This document shows, piece by piece, positions 24,361 through 32,681 of a stretch of 64,000 nucleotides of DNA (position 1 is its first letter; every line of letters begins with the position of its first letter). Where the stretch lies: positions 310,001 to 374,000 of the forward strand of contig NZ_LBIO01000037.1 in the NCBI RefSeq assembly GCF_001280505.1, read 5' to 3'. Position numbers and translations under genes: made by a program. Origin of the DNA: Mangrovimonas sp. TPBH4 (lineage in GTDB: Bacteria; Bacteroidota; Bacteroidia; Flavobacteriales; Flavobacteriaceae). The notes below the pieces were generated by a model. That model saw only the letters and a program-made list of their open reading frames with translations. It did no database searches and was not told the DNA's origin.

Positions 24361-26595
24361 ATGAAATACCTTATATATATATTGATGTTTCCGGTATTCG
24401 CTTTTTCTCAACAAGAGATTAAAGGAATGGTCATGGAAGCAAATAATGAAAATAAACATATCCCTTTGGCGGGTGCCAATGTGTATTGGCTTAACACCTC
24501 CGTTGGAGCTGTTACGGATATTGATGGAGTCTTTACGGTTCCCTATGAAAAGAAATATACCCAATTAGTGATAAGCTATGTTGGGTATAAAACAGATACC
24601 TTAACTGTTACTGAGCCCAGAATGATTCACCATTGGCTACAGCCTACAAGTGAATTGGATCAGGTAACGGTAACGTCTAGAAAGCAGGCGACTTCAAAAT
24701 CTTATTTGCAGGCTCAAAATACCATGGTGGTGAGCAGCGATGAATTGCTGAAAGCGGCCTGTTGTAACCTCTCTGAGAGTTTTGAAACCAATCCTTCCAT
24801 CGATGTGAATTTTGCCGATGCCATTTCGGGAACACGTCAAATTAAAATGTTGGGATTGACCAGTCCTTATATTTTAATTGCGATGGAAAATATTCCAACG
24901 GTAAGAGGAGCGTCCCAAGCTTATGGCTTGAGTTTTACGCCAGGTACTTGGGTGGAAAGTATTCAAATCACCAAAGGAGCCGGAAGTGTGGTGAATGGCC
25001 ATGAAAGTATTGCAGGACAAATCAATGCCGAATTGCAAAAGCCTACAAAAGATGACAAACTATTTGTAAACCTATACGGTGCTAGTAGTGAACGTGTGGA
25101 ATTGAATACGCATTTCAATACGAAGCTCAGTGATAAATGGAGTACAGGTCTGTATCTGCACGGGAATAGCCATAACAAAAAGCACGATGTCAATAACGAT
25201 GGGTTTTTGGATATGCCTTTGTACAAACAGATCAATGTCATGAACCGTTGGCAGTATACAGATGCAGAAAAGGGGATTGTGAGCTTTTTTAACTTTAGAT
25301 ATTTGGATGACCAGAAGCAAACTGGTCAGTTGGACTTTGATCCAGAAACCGATAAGTTGACTACCAATGCCTGGGGTAGTGAGATAGATACAAGACGCTT
25401 TGACTTTTCAGGGAAGTTGGGTTATGTAAATCCAGAATTACCTTGGCAAAGTTTAGGTTTGCAATTTGCGGTGAGCAATCATCAGCAAGATTCTTATTTC
25501 GGAACTCGGGTTTATGATATTGAGCAAAGCAGCATTTATTCCAACCTTATTTATAATTCGATCATAGGGGATTCACGACATAAAATAAAGACAGGAGTAA
25601 GCTTTACGTATGATCATTTTGATGAATTGGTAGAGGCTACAAATTATGCGAGAATTGATAATTCGGTTGGGGCCTTTTTTGAATACAATTTTGACAATCT
25701 GGAAAAGCTGAATCTTACTGCGGGTTTACGTGTGGATCAGCATAATCGCTTGGGCCTTTTTATGACGCCTAGAGTGCATGTTCGCTATACGCCTTGGGAG
25801 AAATCGGCGTTTAGAGCTTCTTTTGGAAGAGGGAAGCGTTCGGCCAACATTTTTGCTGAGAACCAAAGTCTTTTTGCCTCTTCTAGACAAATCCAAATCC
25901 TCAATTCAGTAGGGCATATTTATGGTTTGGATCCTGAAATTGCGTGGAATTATGGAGTGTCCTATCTCCAAGGATTTAATTTGTTTGGTAGAAAAGCAGA
26001 TGTGACCTTGGACTTTTATCGCACCGATTTCCAGAATCAAGTAGTGGTGGATTTTGAAAACCCGCAGATAGTAACCTTTAGTAATTTGGATGGGGACAGT
26101 TATGCCAATAGTTTTCAAGCTGAATTGAACTATAATTTGTTTGAGCATACGGATGTGCGCTTTGCTTATAAATATTATGATGTAAAGACCCAATATCAAA
26201 CTGGTAAAAAAGAGAAGCCGTTAACTCCAAAGCACCGTTTGTTTGCAAATGCCAGTTATGAAACCCACATGAAAGACAATGGAGGGCAATGGAAATTTGA
26301 TGCGACCTATAATTGGTTGGGAGAACAACGATTTGCTTCAACAGGTAGTAACCCAGTTACTTATCAATTATCCGATTACACGCCTACCGTAGGTACCTTG
26401 AATGCCCAAGTGACAAAAGTGTTTTCTCCAAAATTTGAAGTATATTTAGGAGGTGAAAATATCACTAATGTAAGGCAGGATAATCCTATCTTGGCGGCCG
26501 ATGATCCATTTGGGCCTTATTTTGATTCAACTTATGTGTATGGTCCAATTTTTGGAAGTATGTATTATGTTGGGTTGCGATTTAGAATTCAATAA
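24361..26595 (+). CDS. TonB-dependent receptor (probable metal-related)
   Basis: A 744-residue outer-membrane receptor: signal peptide to AFSQQ (about 1-17), a carboxypeptidase-D-like regulatory domain (18-105), plug (about 115-230) and a 22-strand type barrel to the C-terminal aromatic strand (YYVGLRFRIQ). The plug has LKAACCNLSESFETNPSIDVNFADAISGTRQIKMLGL, a cysteine-containing variant seen in receptors that sit next to HYC_CC_PP and heavy-metal-associated proteins. Probable import of a metal or metal complex driven by TonB/ExbBD, which lie elsewhere. The gene is 81 bp after the HYC_CC_PP gene and 27 bp before the metal-binding protein. Confidence 0.88.
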   Translation: MKYLIYILMFPVFAFSQQEIKGMVMEANNENKHIPLAGANVYWLNTSVGAVTDIDGVFTVPYEKKYTQLVISYVGYKTDTLTVTEPRMIHHWLQPTSELDQVTVTSRKQATSKSYLQAQNTMVVSSDELLKAACCNLSESFETNPSIDVNFADAISGTRQIKMLGLTSPYILIAMENIPTVRGASQAYGLSFTPGTWVESIQITKGAGSVVNGHESIAGQINAELQKPTKDDKLFVNLYGASSERVELNTHFNTKLSDKWSTGLYLHGNSHNKKHDVNNDGFLDMPLYKQINVMNRWQYTDAEKGIVSFFNFRYLDDQKQTGQLDFDPETDKLTTNAWGSEIDTRRFDFSGKLGYVNPELPWQSLGLQFAVSNHQQDSYFGTRVYDIEQSSIYSNLIYNSIIGDSRHKIKTGVSFTYDHFDELVEATNYARIDNSVGAFFEYNFDNLEKLNLTAGLRVDQHNRLGLFMTPRVHVRYTPWEKSAFRASFGRGKRSANIFAENQSLFASSRQIQILNSVGHIYGLDPEIAWNYGVSYLQGFNLFGRKADVTLDFYRTDFQNQVVVDFENPQIVTFSNLDGDSYANSFQAELNYNLFEHTDVRFAYKYYDVKTQYQTGKKEKPLTPKHRLFANASYETHMKDNGGQWKFDATYNWLGEQRFASTGSNPVTYQLSDYTPTVGTLNAQVTKVFSPKFEVYLGGENITNVRQDNPILAADDPFGPYFDSTYVYGPIFGSMYYVGLRFRIQ

Positions 26596-26622
26596 TTAAT
26601 GAAAAAAATAACTTGTAGAAAG

Positions 26623-26976
26623 ATGAAAAAATTAATAATGGGCCTAATGTTTTTGGTGGGAATTACTGCCATAGGCCAAAATAAAAATGCAAAAGCTTCT
26701 TTAGAGGTAGATGGTGTTTGTATGATGTGTAAGGAGCGAATTGAAAAGGCGTGCATACAAACGAAAGGGGTGAAGTCCGCAGTGTGGAATGTTGATACCC
26801 ATGAGCTAAAGCTGATTTACAATGAGCGTAAAACCAATTTGGATAGCATTCAAAAAAATATCGTGGCCGTAGGGCATGATACTAAAGAGATGACAGCAAC
26901 AGAGGAAGCGTATAATAGTGTGCATGCCTGTTGCAGGTATCGGGATCAAGATGTAAAGGAAGATCATCAAAACTAG
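26623..26976 (+). CDS. Exported heavy-metal-associated (HMA) domain protein
   Basis: About 117 residues from the ATG at 26623 (MKKLIMGLMFLVGITAIGQ), which gives a clean signal peptide. An in-frame ATG at 26599 would add eight residues before it. The mature protein is a single ferredoxin-like HMA domain with the metal-binding CMMC motif (Cys33, Cys36) in VDGVCMMCKERIEKAC, followed by the usual beta-alpha-beta sequence (VKSAVWNVDTHELKLIY). A C-terminal HACC adds further possible ligands. Likely a periplasmic soft-metal carrier working with the receptor and the HYC_CC_PP protein. Metal identity not shown. Confidence 0.88.
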   Translation: MKKLIMGLMFLVGITAIGQNKNAKASLEVDGVCMMCKERIEKACIQTKGVKSAVWNVDTHELKLIYNERKTNLDSIQKNIVAVGHDTKEMTATEEAYNSVHACCRYRDQDVKEDHQN

Positions 26977-26999
26977 AAAGCGTTAATGTTTAAATATGG

Positions 27000-27032
27000 A
27001 AAAGCGCAGTAATTAATTACTGCGCTTTTTTT
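27000..27032 (+). terminator. Rho-independent terminator of the metal cluster
   Basis: Perfect inverted repeat AAAGCGCAGTAATT / AATTACTGCGCTTT (27001-27014 and 27015-27028), practical loop of about four bases, followed by a T-tract to 27032. It separates the metal cluster from the next operon. Confidence 0.9.
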
Positions 27033-27129
27033 ATAGTCGCACATTGATAAGTTGTTGTTATTAGTGGTGATTTAGTTGTTTTGTTGATAATTTTTGTAAA
27101 AGTCGTAGCGTTTGCATTGGGATATTGTG

Positions 27130-27159
27130 TTTGCCTTCAGGGATTATTTTTTTTATTTG
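27130..27159 (+). promoter_or_regulatory. Weak promoter candidate for the symporter operon
   Basis: TTTG (27130-27133), 18-bp spacer and TTTATTTG (27152-27159), one mismatch from TAnnTTTG. It would leave a leader of about 15 bases before the ATG at 27181. The strongest promoter-like pair in the 148-bp gap after the terminator, but still speculative. Confidence 0.35.
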
Positions 27160-27180
27160 TGAAAACCTTAAATGTAACTT

Positions 27181-28671
27181 ATGGTAGCAACCGATGATTG
27201 GGTAACCTATATGTGGATTCTTTTGGCGTGTTATGCTTTTGTAATCCTTTTTTTTGTAATCCGTGGCGCTAAAAAAGCAAATAGCATCGCCGATTATGCG
27301 GTTGGAAATATAGGTTTCTCTCCTTGGGTGGTGGGGTTGTCCTTAGCGGCTTCCATGACCAGTGCAGCCACCTTTATTATCAATCCTGGTTTTATAGCCT
27401 TGTATGGGGTTTCAGGGGTGATTTCGTTTGCGGTTGTCATGCCCATTGCCATTTTTGGTTCTTTGATTATGTTTACCAAAGGTTTTGCCAAACATGGCAA
27501 CGTGGTAAAGGCGACCACTATGGCGCAATGGATAGGAAGACGTTATGAGAGCAAAAACTATGCGTTCTTTTTTGCGGTTACCGCCATGCTGCTCATAACT
27601 TTTATTGTGCTCATTAATGTTGGGGTGACTCAGGTAATTTCAAAATCCTTGAATGTAGAGCCTTTTTATGTGCTATTGGGGATTACGGTATTTGTGTTTG
27701 GGTATATGATGTTTGGAGGCGCCAATTCCATGGTGTATACCAACACCATTCAAGCAGTCATCATGTTTGTTGTGGCCATCATAATGATTACTTCTGGTCG
27801 CGAATATTTTGAAGGGGGTGTAACTGGAATACTGAATGACCTTTCCAATATAGATCCTAATCTGTCTAAGGCCACAAACAGCCAAAGTTTTTTATTTCGC
27901 GATTATTTCGAAATCGTTGTAGTTCAAATTGTAATTGGAATAGCTATTGTGTGTCAGCCTCATATCATAACGAAATCTTTGCTGCTCAAAGATCAAACCA
28001 AAGTGAATTCGTATCTGTTTAGTGCCATTGCGGTCATGGTGGTATTTTTTATGGTGGTAGTAGTTGGACTGTATGCGCGCTTAACCTTTCCTGAGTTGAC
28101 AGTAATGGGGAAGACTTTGAAAATGGACGAGATCATTCCAACTTATGTCGTTACGAAGTTTTCGGTAGGAGTGGGTATGGTAATCGTGGTGGGACTGATT
28201 TCAGCAGGATTGTCAACCTTAGAGAGTTTGATTCAGTCACTTTCCATAACGGTGACTTCTGATATTTTGGAGCCTATTTTCAAAGGTAAGGTGACTAACA
28301 ATTCATTTATGATCAATAAAATTGTAATATTGATATTAGCCAGTGTAAGTTTTGTGTTGAGTTGGCAGCAAATCAAGTCTCCCAACGTGAGTGTTGCCAT
28401 ATTCGCGCAAAATGGGGTGTATGCCTATTTTGCGGCAGCCTTTGTTCCGGTGCTTTTTGGAATTTTCTTAAAAGAAGTGCCAGTGAGTGCTGTGTTTATT
28501 GCTAGTGTTACGGCCATTGTAGTGCATTTTGGAATTTATTATGGACGTTTAACGCCATATATGCAGGAGCCTGTAAATAACCCTGGGGTATCGGCTGCAA
28601 TAGCTATTGTGGTATCCTTGATAGTGGGATATGTTTTATATAAGTTGAATAGAAAACCTGTCTTGGTATGA
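27181..28671 (+). CDS. Sodium:solute symporter (SSS family)
   Basis: A 496-residue inner-membrane transporter with about 13 helices, in the size range of SSS proteins. Family sequences include the opening AKKANSIADYAVGNIGFSPWVVGLSLAASMTSAATFI (about 29-65), the sodium-site helix and VVGLISAGLSTLESLIQSLSITVTSDIL (about 338-366). It couples sodium entry to uptake of a small solute. Its stop overlaps the acyl-CoA ligase start by 4 bp, so its cargo is probably a carboxylate that the ligase or the downstream hydroxybutyrate dehydrogenase acts on. Monocarboxylate specificity is an inference from context. Confidence 0.88.
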   Translation: MVATDDWVTYMWILLACYAFVILFFVIRGAKKANSIADYAVGNIGFSPWVVGLSLAASMTSAATFIINPGFIALYGVSGVISFAVVMPIAIFGSLIMFTKGFAKHGNVVKATTMAQWIGRRYESKNYAFFFAVTAMLLITFIVLINVGVTQVISKSLNVEPFYVLLGITVFVFGYMMFGGANSMVYTNTIQAVIMFVVAIIMITSGREYFEGGVTGILNDLSNIDPNLSKATNSQSFLFRDYFEIVVVQIVIGIAIVCQPHIITKSLLLKDQTKVNSYLFSAIAVMVVFFMVVVVGLYARLTFPELTVMGKTLKMDEIIPTYVVTKFSVGVGMVIVVGLISAGLSTLESLIQSLSITVTSDILEPIFKGKVTNNSFMINKIVILILASVSFVLSWQQIKSPNVSVAIFAQNGVYAYFAAAFVPVLFGIFLKEVPVSAVFIASVTAIVVHFGIYYGRLTPYMQEPVNNPGVSAAIAIVVSLIVGYVLYKLNRKPVLV

Positions 28672-30167
28672 ATGTATTGGACTGGATAGCAAAATGGGCT
28701 GATTATACGCCTTATAAAGTGGCATTGACTTCTTATGCCTCCAATGAAAAGTATACCTATAAAGATGTGCATATTTATGCCAATAGGTTGATTGAGAAAT
28801 TTCATGAGGCCGGGTATCGGGAAGGAGACAGAATTGCGGTGATTGCGGAGCATAATGTAGCTTACATTGTGTTGTTTGCGGCGTGTCAGCGAATGGGGCT
28901 AATTCTAGTGCCACTTAATTATAGAATGGCATCCAGGGAATTGGATAAACTGGTAAAGGATTGCAATCCAAGAATTTTGATTTTTAGTGAAACATTGCGT
29001 TCTCAGTTAAACGAACTCACTTTGGAAGGCATTGAAACCGTGAACATGGAACGTGTCATCGAGGCTTATAAAGAAGAGGTTTCTGTTGCTGAACGGGATT
29101 ACGATATTAAAGAAGACAATCCCTTGTTTATTTTTTATACGTCAGGTACAACTGGATTGTCAAAGGGGGTCATTTATACCAATAAAATGTTGTTCTGGAA
29201 CAGCTTAAATACCTCCATGCAATTGGGGATCACTTATAGGGATTCAACAATTAATACCTTACCGCCCTATCATACTTCTGGATGGAATGTGTTCATTACA
29301 CCGCTCTTGCATAAAGGTGGCCACATTGGAATGATGGAAAAATTTGACGCCCAAAAAGCACTCTGTTTATTGGAGCTTGAAAAAACAACCTTGTTCATGG
29401 CATTACCCACAATGCTCTTGATGATGCAAAAGACGGAAGTTTTCAAACGGGTAAATTTAAAGAAGCTACGATATATTATTTCCGGGGGTGAAAAGGTAAA
29501 TGCAGAATTGGTGTCCTTTTGGAAAAAAGAAAAGGATATCTATATCCGCCCAGGCTATGGCCTGACGGAAGCAGGGCCGAGCATTACATCGCTGCATCAT
29601 GATATGGCTCTTTTAAAACCGAATTCCATTGGGAAATCAAATTTCTATTTGGATTTAAAAATCGTGAATGAAAATGATGAGCCTTTGGGTGTTGGTGAAA
29701 TTGGGGAGTTGTGTATTAAGGGGGATATTGTTACTCCTGGATATTGGAACAATTCCGTGGTCACTAAGAGTAAGATTGTTGATGGTTGGTTGCATACGGG
29801 AGATTTGGCTTTAAAGGATGAGGAAGGCTTTCTGTATCTAAAAGGGCGCATAGACGATATGTATATTTCGGGAGGGGAAAATATCTATCCCCAGGAAATA
29901 GAATTGTTGTTGGAAAATTATCAAGGAGTTACCAAAGCTTCAGTTTTCAGTGTCAAATGTGAGCGTTGGGGTGCCTGTGGAATCGCTTTTGTGGAAAGTA
30001 AGGATAAGGCAGTGACCAGTGAAGTGCTTCGGGCGTATTTAAAAGAGAATATAGCCGATTTTAAGCAGCCTAAATACATCTTTGTTTTGGATGAAATTCC
30101 GCTTACCAGTTTAAGCAAGGTGTCTCGTAAAAAGCTCAACAAGTATTTTAATACGTTAATATTATAG
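28668..30167 (+). CDS. AMP-forming acyl-CoA synthetase
   Basis: A 499-residue ANL-superfamily ligase. The P-loop-like motif is YTSGTTGLSKG (about 155-165), the adenylate-binding segment GYGLTEAGP follows near residue 300, and the hinge region GWLHTGDLALKDEEGFLYLKGRIDDMYISGGENIYPQEIE lies at about 375-415. The C-terminal catalytic lysine is expected in LSKVSRKKL near 485. It activates a carboxylic acid to its CoA thioester with ATP. It is shorter than typical acetoacetyl-CoA synthetases (about 650 residues), so a medium- or short-chain acid is more likely. Coupled to the symporter by a 4-bp overlap. Confidence 0.9.
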   Translation: MNVLDWIAKWADYTPYKVALTSYASNEKYTYKDVHIYANRLIEKFHEAGYREGDRIAVIAEHNVAYIVLFAACQRMGLILVPLNYRMASRELDKLVKDCNPRILIFSETLRSQLNELTLEGIETVNMERVIEAYKEEVSVAERDYDIKEDNPLFIFYTSGTTGLSKGVIYTNKMLFWNSLNTSMQLGITYRDSTINTLPPYHTSGWNVFITPLLHKGGHIGMMEKFDAQKALCLLELEKTTLFMALPTMLLMMQKTEVFKRVNLKKLRYIISGGEKVNAELVSFWKKEKDIYIRPGYGLTEAGPSITSLHHDMALLKPNSIGKSNFYLDLKIVNENDEPLGVGEIGELCIKGDIVTPGYWNNSVVTKSKIVDGWLHTGDLALKDEEGFLYLKGRIDDMYISGGENIYPQEIELLLENYQGVTKASVFSVKCERWGACGIAFVESKDKAVTSEVLRAYLKENIADFKQPKYIFVLDEIPLTSLSKVSRKKLNKYFNTLIL

Positions 30168-30169
30168 TG

Positions 30170-31114
30170 ATGAAATCGTTCCTTTTTTTGTCTGTTTTTT
30201 GTCTGTTGTCTATGGTAGGAATTTCTCAAAACAAAGCGCTTAGTATGAAGGAGCTGCTTTCAGATTATGAATATAAAACGCATTACGTTACTTTGGATAG
30301 TTTGGAAGTGGCCTATGTAAAGGAGGGGAATCATGAACAAACGTTGTTGTTTGTTCATGGCTTGAGCAGTAATGCCGATGCTTGGTCTAAAAATATTCAG
30401 GAGCTTAAAGATAAGTACACTTGCATTGCTTTGGATTTGCCTGGTTTTGGGAAATCTTCCATTGTTGAAACCCAATATACCTCTACTTTTTTTGCGGATG
30501 TGGTGCATCAATTTATCCTTGAGCTAAAGCTTAAAAATGTGATTTTGGTGGGACATTCCATGGGAGGTCAGGCCAGTGTAAAATTGGCGGTAAATCATCC
30601 TGAAGCTATTTCAAAATTAGTACTTGTGGCACCGGCGGGAATTGAACGCTTTTCCGAAGCGGAGGCCAATCTTATGAAAGGTGCAATGACCGAAGCGGTG
30701 GTAAAAGGAACCACCGATGCTCAAATAGAAAGAAACTATGCGCTCAACTTTTTTCAGCAACCAAAAGAGGTGGATAAAATGATAGCGGATAGAAAGCGTA
30801 TTAGGGATGCGGCCGATTTTGATATGCACTGTAAAGCGATTGTAAGCAGTGTTTGGGGGATGTTGGATGATCCTGTGTTTGAGGATTTGAAAAGGATTGA
30901 GCAACCCGTGTTGGTTATTTTTGGCAATAACGATAAATTGATTCCAAATGGCTATCTTCATCCTCAATTAACCACACAAGCTGTAGCGCAAACGGCTCAA
31001 GAGGAACTGAAACAGGCTGAGGTGAAAATGATAAATGAGAGTGGGCATTTTGTGCAATTTGAAAAGCCAATGGAAGTGAATGCTTATATTTCGCAGCTTG
31101 TAGACACGCCCTAA
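30170..31114 (+). CDS. Exported alpha/beta hydrolase
   Basis: About 314 residues from the ATG at 30170; an in-frame GTG lies just before it. It has a signal peptide (to GISQ, about 1-20), so it acts outside the cytoplasm. The alpha/beta-hydrolase fold is clear: oxyanion FVHGLSSNADAW (61-72), nucleophile elbow GHSMGG with Ser130, an acid in NNDKLI and the histidine in ESGHFVQFEKP. The cap is helical. Probable esterase for a substrate that enters through the TonB receptor encoded downstream. In this operon a hydroxyalkanoate oligomer or ester is a candidate. Specificity not determinable. Confidence 0.85.
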   Translation: MKSFLFLSVFCLLSMVGISQNKALSMKELLSDYEYKTHYVTLDSLEVAYVKEGNHEQTLLFVHGLSSNADAWSKNIQELKDKYTCIALDLPGFGKSSIVETQYTSTFFADVVHQFILELKLKNVILVGHSMGGQASVKLAVNHPEAISKLVLVAPAGIERFSEAEANLMKGAMTEAVVKGTTDAQIERNYALNFFQQPKEVDKMIADRKRIRDAADFDMHCKAIVSSVWGMLDDPVFEDLKRIEQPVLVIFGNNDKLIPNGYLHPQLTTQAVAQTAQEELKQAEVKMINESGHFVQFEKPMEVNAYISQLVDTP

Positions 31115-31117
31115 AGA

Positions 31118-32542
31118 ATGAAGGTTAAACTTAAAAAGTTTACAGAATTTAGTAAAAGTATCTTGCCCAATGAAGCCAAATATTTGGCTTCGTTAAGTCA
31201 TCAAATTCAAGATGACGAAAAAATGCAAATCCTTACCCGAATTATCGATAATGCTGTTTTAGAAACAGGTTTTGTAGACTTTGATGTTGCTATTGACAAG
31301 CGAAAGTATACCTATATAAAAAATTGGGTAGACAAAAAGCTGGAGGCTATAGATGTCGATAAAAACATTGTGTGGTTGCTTCGGTTGCGCCAATTGATTC
31401 TTACCGATGCCATAAGTTATGAGGATGAAAAAGAGTTCCTGCATTTCCTGCATCATTACAAGCATATCGATTATTACTTTCAGAATTTATTTGAGTTGGT
31501 AAAGGAGTATCAGTCCTACCTTCTTATAAGGATGCGATACCGAGACCATAAAATAGTAGCCGATTTTCTTCAGGCCTACAGGGAGCATTATGAAAGGGCT
31601 ATTCAAATCCATGAGAAACTTTATAATGCTACCGAGGAAATCACCAGTCAATACACCTTAAATAATAAAGAAACCAAATATTGGGAAGATTGGTTGTTGG
31701 AAGTGTTTAGGTCTAACACCGTTGATGGGAAAAATAGGTATCAGGCTTTTGTATTGCTCACTTTTATGTACACCAATTATAATGAAAAGCTGAAACTGAG
31801 ATCTCTGTTTGATGAAATTGATGTGTTTTTTAGTCAGGGTGAAATGTATTCCCGTCGTTTACTTTCCAATTACTACGCCAATAGGGTGCTGATGCATTCT
31901 AAGGACAATGAGCTTCAGAAGGCTGAATATTATGGGTTTTTATCAATCCGTCAGTATAACGACGATACCCTAATGTATCTCAATAACCTTGTCGCTATTA
32001 CGTTGAGGAATAAGAAAACTCAACTTGCTTTTTCTTTGCTAGAAGAGTACAAGCCATTGTTTGATACAACTCATAACAACCACCAGAAAAACAGTTATGT
32101 GTCCTATAAAGTTAGGGTGTTGACAGATCTCCATAAATACCATGATGCCGAAACTTTGGCTAGACTGTTTTTAAAACATAATAAAACGGAAGTGTTCAAC
32201 CATAGATGGCATCATTTCTTCACGTCCTATATTAATGTGTTGGTCATTCAGGAAAAGTATGCAGAGGTTTTAAAACTTACCAAGAAGTTCAATTTGAAGG
32301 AACGGGAAATTGAACGCAAACGGAAGAGCAATTATGTGCCTAATATTTCGTGGAGTATTTCCTTGTCTCGTTATATGGAGGGAGAGATTAATTCCAGTAA
32401 GTTATTGGAGGAAATTAAGGAGCCAATTCAAGGAATTGAAGCGACCGATAACCAAAAATTGTTGATGACCCAAGTTATCGATAAGCTGTCAAATAACCTT
32501 CCTGAAGCTTTTTTATACCTAAAGTCACACATGCAATTGTAG
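31118..32542 (+). CDS. Uncharacterised helical repeat protein
   Basis: A 474-residue protein without signal peptide, only 3 bp after the hydrolase gene. I do not recognise a family. The sequence is almost entirely helical and rich in Lys, Glu, Tyr and His. Residues about 260-420 show helix pairs with TPR-like spacing (SNYYANRVLMHSKDNELQKAEYYG, MYLNNLVAITLRNKKTQLAFSLLEEYKP, HDAETLARLFLKHNKTEVF). A cytoplasmic scaffold or regulatory role is possible. Its position inside the symporter-ligase-hydrolase operon suggests a link to that pathway, but nothing in the sequence shows how. Confidence 0.6.
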   Translation: MKVKLKKFTEFSKSILPNEAKYLASLSHQIQDDEKMQILTRIIDNAVLETGFVDFDVAIDKRKYTYIKNWVDKKLEAIDVDKNIVWLLRLRQLILTDAISYEDEKEFLHFLHHYKHIDYYFQNLFELVKEYQSYLLIRMRYRDHKIVADFLQAYREHYERAIQIHEKLYNATEEITSQYTLNNKETKYWEDWLLEVFRSNTVDGKNRYQAFVLLTFMYTNYNEKLKLRSLFDEIDVFFSQGEMYSRRLLSNYYANRVLMHSKDNELQKAEYYGFLSIRQYNDDTLMYLNNLVAITLRNKKTQLAFSLLEEYKPLFDTTHNNHQKNSYVSYKVRVLTDLHKYHDAETLARLFLKHNKTEVFNHRWHHFFTSYINVLVIQEKYAEVLKLTKKFNLKEREIERKRKSNYVPNISWSISLSRYMEGEINSSKLLEEIKEPIQGIEATDNQKLLMTQVIDKLSNNLPEAFLYLKSHMQL

Positions 32543-32653
32543 TTGGTTTATTTAAGGTAAATTAACTGTTTTTGTGCTTTCGGGAAATTTTGAGGTTTAA
32601 AAGTCGCAGCAAAATGCTAAAAATCCAGATAGGCCATTAAATTATTTTCATGA

Positions 32654-32670
32654 TAGATTGCGGTAATCTA
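32654..32670 (+). promoter_or_regulatory. Short hairpin upstream of the TonB receptor
   Basis: TAGATT, loop GCGGT, AATCTA in the 139-bp gap before the receptor start, ending 12 bases before the ATG. It could influence translation or be a binding site. No good -7/-33 pair is seen in this gap. Confidence 0.3.
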
Positions 32671-32681
32671 ATTAACTATTT

